In this document: positions 17,062-26,943 of the stretch, piece after piece | How positions within the stretch are numbered: the stretch's first letter is position 1 | How the letters are laid out: each line of letters begins with the position of its first letter | From: Pseudomonas nitroreducens NBRC 12694 | GTDB taxonomy: Bacteria > Pseudomonadota > Gammaproteobacteria > Pseudomonadales > Pseudomonadaceae | Assembly: GCF_002091755.1 (NCBI RefSeq) | Contig: NZ_BDAI01000002.1 | Coordinates: 1-64,000, forward strand | Direction of reading: 5' to 3' | DNA length: 64,000 nt | The notes under the pieces: generated by a model | Databases searched by the model: none | What the model was told of the DNA's origin: nothing | What the model saw: only the letters and a program-made list of their open reading frames with translations | Program-made: the position numbers and the translations under genes

Positions 17062-17709
17062 ATGCCTGATACCCGCGCCGAAGTCCGTCTGCTGGACGGC
17101 AGCTACAGCCGTGAAGTCCGCTCGCTGCTGTACCACGCCTATCGTCACGAACCCACTTTTGCCTATCTGTTCGAATCCGATCGCCCTGGATTCGACCAGC
17201 GCGTGCGAGCCACCATCCGTGAACTGGTCAACCAGCACTTCCTCGAGGAGTTGCCATCCATCGGGCTGCTGCTCGAGGACCGCTTGGTGGGCGTCGCGCT
17301 GATCGTTCCGCCGCAGCGCCGGCTGGATGTCACGGAAAGCTGGTTCTGGCGCGTGCGCATGCTGCTGACCACCGGCCTGGGCTGCACCCGGCGCTATCTG
17401 GACTACCACGCCGCCGTGATTGGCTGCCTGCCGCCGGGGCCATACCACATCCTGCCGCTGATTGGCGTGCACCCGGAGTTCCAGGGCAAGCACCTGGGCG
17501 AACAGCTTCTCGACGCGCTGCATACCTGGTGCGCCGAGGATGGCGGCTCGCAAGGGCTGGTGCTGGATACGGGTAACGCACGGTACCTGGAGTTCTATCG
17601 GCGTCATGGTTACGAGGAACTCGGTGAAGTTGCCCTGGGACCGATCCGCGAGCATGTCCTGTTCCATCCGAATGCCGGGCGCGAGGCGGCAAAGGCAGCT
17701 GCGGGATAG
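17062..17709 (+). CDS. GNAT-family N-acetyltransferase
   Basis: A 215-residue cytoplasmic acyltransferase-fold protein. The acetyl-CoA loop is seen at LPLIGVHPEFQGKHLGEQLLDAL (about residues 132-154; motif QxxxLG), followed by LVLDTGNARYLEFYRRHGYEEL, the typical GNAT C-terminal strand-helix. It lies between xthA (divergent) and tamA (81 bases downstream), the same neighbourhood as in P. aeruginosa. Substrate unknown. Confidence 0.85.
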   Translation: MPDTRAEVRLLDGSYSREVRSLLYHAYRHEPTFAYLFESDRPGFDQRVRATIRELVNQHFLEELPSIGLLLEDRLVGVALIVPPQRRLDVTESWFWRVRMLLTTGLGCTRRYLDYHAAVIGCLPPGPYHILPLIGVHPEFQGKHLGEQLLDALHTWCAEDGGSQGLVLDTGNARYLEFYRRHGYEELGEVALGPIREHVLFHPNAGREAAKAAAG

Positions 17710-17789
17710 GCCGGCGGTCAGTCGCTCAGACGTTTCCTACGCTCTAGGGTGAGGCATCGCGGGGAAAACCCGTGCTAGCATTTCGCGCC

Positions 17790-19517
17790 ATGAGAGTTGT
17801 CCAAGGATTGCTTGGGCTGCTGCTGGTAATGGCCTTCTGCTTGCAGAGGGCGCTGGCGGTCGAAGCCCATCTCGACGTTCGTGTCACCCCCGCCAACGCT
17901 GCGCTCAAGGCCAATATCGAGGCCTATGTGGGCAGCCTTGGCGAGCGTGATCAGGCGGCCCTGCAAAGATTCCGGCGCAATGCCGTGGAGCAGGCGCAGA
18001 AGGCCGCCCAGGCTTTGGGTTACTACCAGGCGCGGATCCGTGGCCGGGTGACCGATGACAAGGTGCCCACGCTGCGGATCAATGTGCGGCCAGGCGAGCC
18101 CGTGCACCTGCGTAATGTGACGGTGCGAGTTGACGGGCCGGCCGCCAAGCTCAAGAGCTTCCGCGTTCCCGGCGGGGATTCCCTGAAGCCTGGCGCGCAA
18201 CTCAACCACGGCGCCTATGAGGACGCCAAGCGGCTGATCCAGAACCAGGCTTCGCGCTTCGGTTTCTTCCGCGGGCAGTTCACCCAGCAGCAGTTGCGCA
18301 TCGACCCCGAGGCGGGTGTGGCGGATATCGAGCTGGTCTACGCCAGCGGGCCGCGCTACCGGCTGGGCAAGGTCGACTTCGCCGGCGATTTCCCCTTCGA
18401 CGAGGACCTGCTGCAGCGCATGGTGCCGTTCAAGGAAGGCAGCGACTACGATTCCGAGCAGATCGCCGATCTCAACCAGGCTCTGCAATCCAGCGGCTAT
18501 TTCGATGGCGTGCGGGTCGACGCTGCACCGACCAATGCCGATGGCGAGGTGGTGCCGGTGCACGTTCACCTGGAAGCGCGCAAGCCGCGCACCATGGGGC
18601 TTGGCCTCGGCTTCTCGACGGACGTGGGGCCGCGCGCACGGGCGACCTGGACCCGTCACTGGGTCAACCCGCAGGGCCACAGCCTGGGCTTCGAGGCGGA
18701 AGTTTCCGCGCCCCGGCAGAACGTCGGCGCCTGGTACGAGATCCCGCTGGACCCGCCGCTCACCGACAAGCTGCGCTTCACCAGCGGCTACCAGTACGAA
18801 GACCTGGTGGACACCGAGAGCAAGCTGCTCACGCTCGGTGGCGAGTGGCACCACAAGCTCGACAGCGGCTGGCAGCGGGTCGTCTCGCTGAATTGGCAGC
18901 GCGAGGAATACAAGCTGGGTGACGATTCGGGCCTGAGCAGCTTCCTGATGCCGGGGATCGGCTACTCGATCCTCGAAGCCGACAACAAGATCGACCCTGG
19001 CAAGGGCTACCGCCTGCAGTTCGAAGTGAAGGGCGCCAAGGAAGGTCTGCTGGCGGACGCCGATGTGGCGCACATCAACGCCATGGCCAAGGGCGTGACC
19101 AGTTTCTGGGGAGGGCAGCGCTTGCTTGGACGCATCCAGGTCGGCGGCATCGCCACCAATGACTACAGCGCGATCCCGCCGTCGCTGCGCTTTTTCGCCG
19201 GTGGCGACCAGAGCGTGCGTGGCTACGACTACCAGACGCTGTCGCCGAAGAATTCCGATGGCGACCGCATTGGCGGCCGCTACATGGTCGCCGGCAGCGT
19301 CGAATACCAGTATCCCATCGCCGAGCGCTGGCGCATCGCCGCCTTCGTCGACCAGGGCAACTCCTTCAACTCGCTGGACTTCCCCTCGATCAAGACTGGC
19401 GTCGGGATCGGCATCCGCTGGATTTCCCCGGTCGGCCCGCTGCGCCTGGACCTCGCCGACGGCCTGGATGAGGACGGCGGCATCCGCCTGCACTTCTCCA
19501 TGGGGCCTGAGTTGTGA
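17790..19517 (+). CDS. tamA: Outer-membrane assembly protein TamA
   Basis: Omp85-family outer-membrane protein of the translocation and assembly module. The 575-residue precursor has a signal peptide (GLLGLLLVMAFCLQRALA), three N-terminal POTRA-type repeats (about 25-265), and a C-terminal 16-strand beta-barrel with the family-typical GGDQSVRGYDYQTLSP and a terminal LHFSMGPEL ending in a beta-strand. I chose the ATG at MRVVQG; a GTG 18 bases upstream is in frame but would put residues before the signal peptide. Its last bases overlap the start of tamB (GTGA), indicating translational coupling. Confidence 0.93.
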   Translation: MRVVQGLLGLLLVMAFCLQRALAVEAHLDVRVTPANAALKANIEAYVGSLGERDQAALQRFRRNAVEQAQKAAQALGYYQARIRGRVTDDKVPTLRINVRPGEPVHLRNVTVRVDGPAAKLKSFRVPGGDSLKPGAQLNHGAYEDAKRLIQNQASRFGFFRGQFTQQQLRIDPEAGVADIELVYASGPRYRLGKVDFAGDFPFDEDLLQRMVPFKEGSDYDSEQIADLNQALQSSGYFDGVRVDAAPTNADGEVVPVHVHLEARKPRTMGLGLGFSTDVGPRARATWTRHWVNPQGHSLGFEAEVSAPRQNVGAWYEIPLDPPLTDKLRFTSGYQYEDLVDTESKLLTLGGEWHHKLDSGWQRVVSLNWQREEYKLGDDSGLSSFLMPGIGYSILEADNKIDPGKGYRLQFEVKGAKEGLLADADVAHINAMAKGVTSFWGGQRLLGRIQVGGIATNDYSAIPPSLRFFAGGDQSVRGYDYQTLSPKNSDGDRIGGRYMVAGSVEYQYPIAERWRIAAFVDQGNSFNSLDFPSIKTGVGIGIRWISPVGPLRLDLADGLDEDGGIRLHFSMGPEL

Positions 19518-22500
19518 GTCGCGTGGGCTGGATGCGCGCACTGCGCTGGAGCCTGGGCGGCCTGCTCGGGCTGATTCTGCTGCTGGTTATCGCCGTGGCT
19601 GCCTTGCTCGGCACTCCAGCCGGCAGCCGTGCAGTGTTGAGCTGGGTGCCGGGCCTGAACGTGGAAGGATTCGACGGTCGCCTCGCCGACGGTTTCAGCG
19701 CCAAGCGCCTGGAGTGGAGCGATGGTGCAACGCATCTGGTGCTCGATCAGCCGCAGATCGACTGGTCGCCTGCCTGCCTGCTGCGCATGACCCTGTGCCT
19801 GCACAAGGTGGTGGCCAACGAAGTGCTGCTGACCCTGCCGCCAAGCGAGCCGAGCGAGTCCTCCGGCCCAATCGAGTTGCCCGACCTGAGCCTGCCGCTG
19901 TCGCTGGAGCTGGGTGACATCCGTATTGGTCGCTTCCTGCTGGATGGCCAGGAACAGCTGCGCGACGCCGAACTGGCGGCGCACTGGGACAGTGAAGGCC
20001 TGCATATCGACTCGGTAAAGCTCGTCCGCGATGGCCTGAACCTGTCGCTCATGGGCTTGCTGAAACCCACGCAGGGCTGGCCGCTGGAGGCCGAGGGCAC
20101 TCTCGGCCTGCCGGCGCCGGGTGAGAAACCCTGGACCCTGCGACTGCAGGCCAGTGGCGAGCTGATGGGCCACCTGAAGTTGCAGGCGCAGAGCAGTGGC
20201 TATCTGAACGGCACCCTGGAAGGTGACCTGCAACCGCTGGCGGAGAACCTGCCGGCCACCGCACTGGTGATTGCCGACGGCTTCAAGGCGGACGCCTCGC
20301 TGCCCGATACCCTGACGCTGAATCAATTGCGCCTGAACGCCAGCGGCAATCTCAAGGATGGCTACCAACTGGCCGGCGCTGCCGTGTTGCCCGCCGAGCA
20401 AAGCCCGGTGGTACTGACGCTGCGCGGCCGTGTCGACGCCCAGGGCGCGGATATCGCCGCGCTGGACCTGAGTGCCGCCAAGGACCAGCGCGTGGCGCTG
20501 ACCGGCCGGCTCGACTGGAAGGATGCCTTCGCTGCCAACGCTCAGCTCGACTGGCTCGACTTCCCCTGGCGCCGCCTGTATCCGGCCATCGACGAGCCGC
20601 CGGTGAGCGTGCATACCTTCAAAGCCGAAGTGAGCTACAGCGAGGGTGCCTACCTGGGCAACTTCGATGGCGCCTTCAAGGGGCCTGCCGGCGATTTCAC
20701 CCTGGCCAGCCCGGTGTCGGGCAACCTCTCGGAAGTCTTCCTGCCGTCGCTGAAACTGGTGGCGGGGCAGGGCAAGGCCGAAGGACACCTGAAGGTCGGC
20801 TTCGCCGACGCGGTGACCTGGGATGCGGCCCTCGGCCTGTCCGACCTCGACCCGGCCTACTGGCTGGAGGAGATGCCCGGCCGCCTTGGCGGGCCGCTGC
20901 GCAGCAAGGGCTCGCTCAAGGGCGAGGCATTGAACCTTGATGCCAACCTCGACCTGCAGGGGCGCCTGCGCGGCCAGTCAGCCATTTTCAAGGCAAATGC
21001 CGTGGCGGCTGGTCAGGCGTGGAAGGTCGATGGACTGACGCTGCAACTGGGCGACAACCGCATCAGCGGGCAGGCTGCGCTGGACCAGCGGTTGTCCGGC
21101 CGCCTGGATATTGCGCTGAATCGCCTGGGCCAGTTGTGGCCGCAATTGTTCGGCAAGGTCAGCGGCCAGCTCGATCTTGCCGGCACGCTGCAGGCGCCGC
21201 AGGGGCAGCTCAAGCTCGACGGCCAGCGCGTCGCCTACGCCGACCAGGGCCTGCGCACGCTGGACCTGACCGCCTCCCTGGATGCCGCCCAGCGTGGCCG
21301 GGTCAACCTGACGGCCCAGGGCCTGCGCAGCGGCGATACGGATTTCGGCGTGCTCAAGCTGGACGGCAGCGGCGATCTCAAGCGCCAGCAGCTTGCCCTG
21401 AACCTGCAAGGCAAACCGGTGGTGCTCGACCTCGGTCTGGACGGCAACTGGAACGGCAAGGACTGGCGCGGGCGCCTCGCGAAAGGCGATATACAGAGCG
21501 GCGGACAGGACTGGCGCTTGCAGCAGCCGGCGCGCCTGGAGCGTCTGGCGGACGGGCGCATCAACCTTGGCGCCCATTGCTGGGCCTCCGGCCCGGCCAG
21601 CCTGTGCATGGAAGACCAGCGCCTGATGCCCGACCCGCGCCTGCGCATGCACCTGCGCGAGTTCCCGCTGGACAGCCTGGCGCGCTGGCTGCCGGAAGAC
21701 TTTGCCTGGAAGGGCAAGCTCGACGGCGACGTGCAGCTCGACCTGCCTGGCAGCGGGCCGAACGGTTCGATCCTGATCAATGCCAATGACGGCACCCTGC
21801 GCATCAAGGAGCAGGAGGAATGGGTCGACTTCCCCTACCAGCGCCTGCAGCTGGAAAGTCGCCTGACGCCACGGCGCATCGACACCAACCTGCAGTTCCA
21901 GGGCGACAAGCTCGGCAGCCTGCAGGCCCAGGTCCAGCTCGATCCGCGCCCGAAAAACAAGCCGGTCAACGGCACCTTCAGCCTCAATGGCCTGGATATC
22001 TCCCTGGCCCGGCCGTTCGCGCCCATGGTGGAAACCCTGAAAGGCCATCTCAATGGCAGCGGGCAGATTTCCGGCGGCCTGCTGGCGCCCCGGGTGGACG
22101 GCGAACTGCGCCTGAGTGACAGCGAAATCTCCGGTGGCGATCTGCCGACGCGCTTCGAGCAGTTGCAGGTCACCGCGCGGATCGCCGGCGAGCAGGTCGA
22201 CCTGAGTGGTGACTGGAAGGCGGGCGAGAACGGCAACGGCAGCCTGTCCGGGCGCATCGCCTGGGCCAGTGGCCTGGATGTCGACGTGAAGCTGCGCGGC
22301 AATCGTTTGCCGGTCACCGTGGAGCCTTACGCCAACCTTGAGGTGGAACCGGACCTCAGCGTGCAGATGGCGGGTGAGAAGCTCGCGGTTTCCGGTTCGG
22401 TGCAGGTGCCGCGCGGCGCCATCACCATTCGCCAGTTGCCGCCGTCCACGGTCAAGGTCTCCGACGACACCGTGATCGTCGGCGCGAAGCAGGAACCCAG

Positions 22501-23197
22501 GAGCGCCCTGGCGCTGAACATGGACATCGACGTCAAGGTCGGCAGCGACAAGCTGACCTTCAGCGGCTTCGGCCTGAATGCCGAACTGGCCGGCCAGGTG
22601 CACATTGGCGACAACATGGACACCCGCGGCGAGCTGCGCCTGAACAACGGCCGCTACCGCGCCTACGGTCAGAAGCTGACCATCCGCCGCGCGCGGCTGC
22701 TGTTCGCCGGGCCCATCGACCAGCCTTTCCTCGACGTCGAGGCGATCCGCAAGGTCGACGACGTGGTGGCCGGCCTGCGCCTGACCGGCAATGCCGAGCA
22801 GCCGCGCAGCGAGGTGTTCTCCGAGCCCGCCATGAGTCAGCAGCAGGCGCTGTCCTACCTGGTGCTGGGCCGGCCGATGTCCAGCGGCGAGGACAGCAAC
22901 ATGCTGGGCGAGGCGGCCCTGGCGCTCGGTCTGGCGGGCAGTGCGCCATTGACCGGCGAGGTGGCGCAGAGGCTGGGTATCCAGGACTTCCAGCTGGACA
23001 CCGAGGGCACCGGCAACAGCACCAGCGTGGTCGCCAGCGGCCAGCTCTCCGACCGTCTCAGCCTGCGTTATGGCGTGGGCGTGTTCGAGCCGGCCAACAC
23101 CATCGCGCTGCGCTACCTGCTGAGCAAAAAGGTCTACCTGGAGGCCGCCAGCGGCCTGGCCAGTTCGCTGGATATCTTCTACAAGCGCGACTTCTGA
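19514..23197 (+). CDS. tamB: Inner-membrane-anchored assembly protein TamB
   Basis: AsmA-like bridge protein that partners TamA, spanning the periplasm and implicated in outer-membrane protein insertion and phospholipid transport. The 1227-residue protein starts with one transmembrane helix (LGGLLGLILLLVIAVAALL), continues as a very long beta-rich repetitive region, and ends with the DUF490/TamB domain (about residues 880-1227) finishing SSLDIFYKRDF, as TamB proteins do. The start is GTG, overlapping the tamA stop by 4 bases. Length is normal for the family (E. coli 1259). Confidence 0.93.
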   Translation: MSRVGWMRALRWSLGGLLGLILLLVIAVAALLGTPAGSRAVLSWVPGLNVEGFDGRLADGFSAKRLEWSDGATHLVLDQPQIDWSPACLLRMTLCLHKVVANEVLLTLPPSEPSESSGPIELPDLSLPLSLELGDIRIGRFLLDGQEQLRDAELAAHWDSEGLHIDSVKLVRDGLNLSLMGLLKPTQGWPLEAEGTLGLPAPGEKPWTLRLQASGELMGHLKLQAQSSGYLNGTLEGDLQPLAENLPATALVIADGFKADASLPDTLTLNQLRLNASGNLKDGYQLAGAAVLPAEQSPVVLTLRGRVDAQGADIAALDLSAAKDQRVALTGRLDWKDAFAANAQLDWLDFPWRRLYPAIDEPPVSVHTFKAEVSYSEGAYLGNFDGAFKGPAGDFTLASPVSGNLSEVFLPSLKLVAGQGKAEGHLKVGFADAVTWDAALGLSDLDPAYWLEEMPGRLGGPLRSKGSLKGEALNLDANLDLQGRLRGQSAIFKANAVAAGQAWKVDGLTLQLGDNRISGQAALDQRLSGRLDIALNRLGQLWPQLFGKVSGQLDLAGTLQAPQGQLKLDGQRVAYADQGLRTLDLTASLDAAQRGRVNLTAQGLRSGDTDFGVLKLDGSGDLKRQQLALNLQGKPVVLDLGLDGNWNGKDWRGRLAKGDIQSGGQDWRLQQPARLERLADGRINLGAHCWASGPASLCMEDQRLMPDPRLRMHLREFPLDSLARWLPEDFAWKGKLDGDVQLDLPGSGPNGSILINANDGTLRIKEQEEWVDFPYQRLQLESRLTPRRIDTNLQFQGDKLGSLQAQVQLDPRPKNKPVNGTFSLNGLDISLARPFAPMVETLKGHLNGSGQISGGLLAPRVDGELRLSDSEISGGDLPTRFEQLQVTARIAGEQVDLSGDWKAGENGNGSLSGRIAWASGLDVDVKLRGNRLPVTVEPYANLEVEPDLSVQMAGEKLAVSGSVQVPRGAITIRQLPPSTVKVSDDTVIVGAKQEPRSALALNMDIDVKVGSDKLTFSGFGLNAELAGQVHIGDNMDTRGELRLNNGRYRAYGQKLTIRRARLLFAGPIDQPFLDVEAIRKVDDVVAGLRLTGNAEQPRSEVFSEPAMSQQQALSYLVLGRPMSSGEDSNMLGEAALALGLAGSAPLTGEVAQRLGIQDFQLDTEGTGNSTSVVASGQLSDRLSLRYGVGVFEPANTIALRYLLSKKVYLEAASGLASSLDIFYKRDF

Positions 23198-23201
23198 GTG
23201 C

Positions 23202-23224
23202 AGTCGGCAGCGTTGCTGCCGACT
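23202..23224 (+). terminator. Hairpin after tamB
   Basis: AGTCGGCAGC, GTT loop, GCTGCCGACT: perfect 10-bp stem 5 bases after the tamB stop, followed by a short pyrimidine run (CTTCC). Confidence 0.6.
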
Positions 23225-23322
23225 CTTCCGCCCTGGCCCCGCCAGCCTTCATGGCCCCTTAAGGTAGCCGGCACAGACTTCCCCCGCCGCCGGACGACGT
23301 GGCGCACAAGGGGAGAGTCATC

Positions 23323-26040
23323 ATGCGCCTGGACCTCATCAGGACCCACCTGCTCGAATTCATCAACAAGGGCTTCCCGGCCCGTCAATTGCGCCGGCTG
23401 GCCGCGCGCGACCTGCTGCGGGGGGCCGCCGTCGGGCGCCAGGCGTCCAATGCGCTGACCGCGAGCCTGCTGGAATGGTCAGCGCTGGAGTCCGCCTCTG
23501 TGCTGGAGCGCCTGGAAAGCCGGCGCGAGGGCCTCAGCGAAACCGAGGCAGAGGAACGCCGCCAGCGCGACGGGCTGAACGAGGTCGACCAGGACCGGCC
23601 GATCGGCGCCTGGATGCACCTGTGGTACTGCTACTGCAATCCCTTCAACCTGCTGCTCACCGTGCTGGCGACCATCTCCTGGCTTACCGAGGACGTCGAG
23701 GCCGCCGTGGTGATCGGCAGCATGGTGGCTATTTCCACGTTGCTGCGTTTCATCCAGGAGAAGCGCTCCAACCGGGCCGCCGAAAAGCTCAAGGCGATGG
23801 TCAGCAACACCGCCACGGTATTCCGCAGCGCCGAGGACGATGGCCCCGCGCTGCGCGTGGAGGTGCCGATCCGTCAACTGGTGCCCGGCGATGTGCTGTG
23901 GCTGTCGGCCGGCGACATGGTGCCGGCGGACGTGCGCCTGCTGAGCGCCAAGGACCTCTTCGTCGGCCAGGCTGCACTGACCGGCGAATCCCTGCCGGTC
24001 GAGAAGTTCGCCCAGCTGCGCGATGCCCGCCAGGGCAATCCGCTGGAGCGCGACAGCCTGTGCTTCATGGGCACCACGGTGGTCAGCGGCTCCGCCCTGG
24101 CGGTGGTGATCGGCACCGGCACGCGCACTTACTTCGGCTCCCTTGCCGAGCGAGTGATCGCCAGCGATCCGACGCCGACCGCGTTCCAGACCGGGGTGAA
24201 CCGCGTCAGTTGGCTGCTGATCCGCTTCATGCTGGTGATGGCGCCGGTGGTCCTGCTGATCAATGGCTTCACCAAGGGTGACTGGCTGGAGGCCGCGCTG
24301 TTCGCGCTGTCCATCGCCGTCGGCCTGACCCCGGAAATGCTTCCGATGATCGTCACCTCGACCCTGGCCAAGGGCGCGGTGGTGCTCAGCAGGCGCAAGG
24401 TGATCGTCAAGCGTCTGGACGCCATCCAGAACTTCGGCGCGATGGACATCCTCTGCACCGACAAGACCGGTACCCTGACCCAGGACCGCATCGTCCTCGA
24501 ACGCCACACCGACGCCTTCGGCCAGGTGCAGGACCGCGTGCTGCAACTGGCCTTCCTCAACAGCCACTACCAGACCGGCCTGAAGAACCTGCTGGACGTC
24601 GCCGTGCTCGAACACGTCGAGCTGCGCCATGCGCTCAAGGTGGACAGCCGCTTCCGCAAGCTCGACGAGATTCCCTTCGACTTCGCCCGCCGGCGCATGT
24701 CGGTGGTGGTCAGTGAACGCGAGGACAACCACCTGCTGATCTGCAAGGGCGCGCTGGAAGAAGTGCTGGCGGTGTGCGAATCGGTGGAGACCGCCGAGGG
24801 TATCGAGCCGCTGACCGGTGCCCGCCTGGACAGCATTCGCGCGGTGGCCGACGAGCTCAACCAGGAAGGCTTGCGGGTGGTCGCCGTCGCCACTCGCGAG
24901 TTGCCGCCGACCCGCGATACCTACGGCGTGGCGGACGAGAGCCGGCTGTGCCTGGCCGGCTACATCGCCTTCCTCGATCCGCCCAAGGAAACCACCGCTC
25001 CGGCGCTGCGCGCGCTGGCACAGAACGGCGTGGCCGTGAAGGTGCTGACCGGCGACAACGACCGGGTAAGCCTCAAGGTCTGCCGTGATGTGGGCCTGGT
25101 GGTCGAGGGTGTGCTGCTCGGCCCGCAGCTGGACGAGCTGGACGATACCGCGCTGGGCGAACTGGCCGAGCGCACCACGCTGTTCGCCAAGCTCACCCCC
25201 AGTCACAAGGAGCGCCTGGTGCGCGTGCTGCGCGAGCGCGGCCATGTGGTCGGCTTCCTCGGCGACGGCATCAACGACGCTCCGGCGCTGCGCACGGCGG
25301 ACATCGGCATCTCGGTGGATTCGGCGGTGGACATCGCCAAGGAAGCCGCCGACCTGATCCTCCTGGAAAAGAGCCTGATGGTCCTGGAGGAGGGCGTCAT
25401 CGAAGGCCGCCGCACCTTCGCCAACATGCTCAAGTACATCCGCATGACCGCCAGCTCCAACTTCGGCAACGTGTTCAGCGTGCTGGTGGCCAGTGCGTTC
25501 ATTCCGTTTCTGCCGATGCTGCCGCTGCAGCTGCTGGTGCAGAACCTGCTCTACGACCTGTCGCAGGTCGCCATTCCCTTCGACCATGTCGACGACGAGC
25601 TGCTGCGCAAACCGCAGCAATGGAACCCGGACGGGCTGGGGCGTTTCATGGTGTTCTTCGGGCCGATCAGTTCGATCTTCGACATCGCCACCTTCCTCGT
25701 GCTCTGGCATGTGTTCGGTGCGAACTCACCCGTGCACCAGACGCTGTTCCAGTCCGGCTGGTTCGTCGAGGGGCTGATCTCGCAACTGCTGGTGGTGCAC
25801 ATGATCCGCACCCGGCGCATTCCCTTCCTGCAAAGCCGCGCCGCCTGGCCGCTGCTGGGCATGACCCTGGTGATCGTCGCGGTGGCGATCTTCCTGCCCA
25901 TGGGACCGCTGGCGCACTCCTTCCGCATGGAGGCGTTGCCGCTGGGTTACTGGCCTTGGCTGGTGGCCATCCTGCTGGGCTACATGGCGCTGACCCAGGC
26001 GGTGAAGGGCTGGTTCGCGCGGCGCTACGGCTGGCAGTGA
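23323..26040 (+). CDS. mgtA: Magnesium-translocating P-type ATPase
   Basis: Type IIIB P-type ATPase for Mg2+ import at the inner membrane. The 905-residue protein has an N-terminal cation-ATPase domain, the actuator motif LTGESLPVEK, the TPEMLPMIVT segment characteristic of MgtA/MgtB, the phosphorylation motif DKTGTLT with Asp380, and GDGINDAPAL. About ten transmembrane helices are visible, six of them C-terminal. GGGGAGAG lies 6 bases before the chosen ATG. It has no recognisable mgtL-type leader; only about 100 bases separate it from the tamB hairpin. Transcribed alone. Confidence 0.93.
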   Translation: MRLDLIRTHLLEFINKGFPARQLRRLAARDLLRGAAVGRQASNALTASLLEWSALESASVLERLESRREGLSETEAEERRQRDGLNEVDQDRPIGAWMHLWYCYCNPFNLLLTVLATISWLTEDVEAAVVIGSMVAISTLLRFIQEKRSNRAAEKLKAMVSNTATVFRSAEDDGPALRVEVPIRQLVPGDVLWLSAGDMVPADVRLLSAKDLFVGQAALTGESLPVEKFAQLRDARQGNPLERDSLCFMGTTVVSGSALAVVIGTGTRTYFGSLAERVIASDPTPTAFQTGVNRVSWLLIRFMLVMAPVVLLINGFTKGDWLEAALFALSIAVGLTPEMLPMIVTSTLAKGAVVLSRRKVIVKRLDAIQNFGAMDILCTDKTGTLTQDRIVLERHTDAFGQVQDRVLQLAFLNSHYQTGLKNLLDVAVLEHVELRHALKVDSRFRKLDEIPFDFARRRMSVVVSEREDNHLLICKGALEEVLAVCESVETAEGIEPLTGARLDSIRAVADELNQEGLRVVAVATRELPPTRDTYGVADESRLCLAGYIAFLDPPKETTAPALRALAQNGVAVKVLTGDNDRVSLKVCRDVGLVVEGVLLGPQLDELDDTALGELAERTTLFAKLTPSHKERLVRVLRERGHVVGFLGDGINDAPALRTADIGISVDSAVDIAKEAADLILLEKSLMVLEEGVIEGRRTFANMLKYIRMTASSNFGNVFSVLVASAFIPFLPMLPLQLLVQNLLYDLSQVAIPFDHVDDELLRKPQQWNPDGLGRFMVFFGPISSIFDIATFLVLWHVFGANSPVHQTLFQSGWFVEGLISQLLVVHMIRTRRIPFLQSRAAWPLLGMTLVIVAVAIFLPMGPLAHSFRMEALPLGYWPWLVAILLGYMALTQAVKGWFARRYGWQ

Positions 26041-26140
26041 GCGAAACGGGACGAACGTCCGAACCCGATCACCGCTGGTCACGCGGGCATGGGGTTCAAT
26101 ACACTGCGGCGTCCGTCTTCTCCCGCTGTGAGTCGAGATA

Positions 26141-26941
26141 TTGCCATCGCGAGCCGTTCGCCTGCCGTTGCTCCTGCGTGTGCGCTTCAAGCGCCTGGTC
26201 CTGCTGGGCCTGGCGCTGGCCAGCTTGCCGCTGGCTGCCTGCGAAAAGTCACTGCGCTGGGATGACGACCCGCCGTTCAGCATGCAGTTGCCCGACGGCC
26301 GCATCGGAGGTCTCTACGTCGAGCTGAACCGTGCCGTGCTGGAGCGCCTGGGTTGCCAGGTGCGCATGGTCAAGCTGCCCTGGGCGCGGGCGTTGAAGGA
26401 GCTGGAGCTGGGCCGCCTCGACGTGTTGCCCGGCGCCTTCCGCAAGCCCGAGCGCGAGGTCTATGCCTGGTTCTCCGGTGCCCTGTTGCCGCCCTCGCGC
26501 AACATCCTCTTTGTCCGACGCGGTTTGCCCCAGCGCGACAGCCTGCAGCAGCTGTCCGATCTGGCCGGCAGCGGCTTCCGTCTCGGCGCACAGATCGATG
26601 TGTCCTACGGCGAACCCTTCCGCCAACTGATGGCCGATCCGGACTACGCCGCGCGTGTGTTCTTCAACCCAAACCGCAGCAACCTCTGGCATATGGTCGA
26701 CAAGGGGCGCATCGACGGCATCATCGCCGACGAGCACAGCGGCCAGTATGAGCTTCAGCAACTGGGCCTGGCGCGGCGCATCGAACCTACGGGCGTGGTG
26801 GTGTCAGCGGAGTCGGCGGAGGTCGCGTTCAGCAAGCGCACCCAGGACGAGGGTTTCGTCCGTCGCTATGCGCAGATGCTCAAGACCCTGGTGGAAGAGG
26901 GCGAGGATCGGCGCATCCTGCAGCACTATGTCAGCAATTGA
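26141..26941 (+). CDS. Periplasmic amino-acid-type solute-binding lipoprotein
   Basis: Type-2 periplasmic binding fold of the SBP_bac_3 kind, 266 residues from a TTG start; a GTG at 26180 would remove 13 residues and leave a better signal peptide (RLVLLGLALASLPLAAC). LAAC is a plausible lipobox, so it is probably a lipoprotein. Visible family features are YVELNRAVLERLGCQ, LELGRLDVLPGAF and KGRIDGIIADEH. No permease or ATPase adjoins it, so it may be an orphan sensor/binder or work with a distant transporter. Start choice uncertain. Confidence 0.75.
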   Translation: MPSRAVRLPLLLRVRFKRLVLLGLALASLPLAACEKSLRWDDDPPFSMQLPDGRIGGLYVELNRAVLERLGCQVRMVKLPWARALKELELGRLDVLPGAFRKPEREVYAWFSGALLPPSRNILFVRRGLPQRDSLQQLSDLAGSGFRLGAQIDVSYGEPFRQLMADPDYAARVFFNPNRSNLWHMVDKGRIDGIIADEHSGQYELQQLGLARRIEPTGVVVSAESAEVAFSKRTQDEGFVRRYAQMLKTLVEEGEDRRILQHYVSN

Positions 26942-26943
26942 CT

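Noticed and set aside
23225..23322. MgtL-type leader or Mg riboswitch before mgtA
   Set aside because: The stretch is short and I found neither a proline-rich leader peptide nor a recognisable M-box.
23479..25710. A 743-codon minus-strand frame opposite mgtA
   Set aside because: The sense strand encodes an intact P-type ATPase with all motifs; the antisense frame has none.
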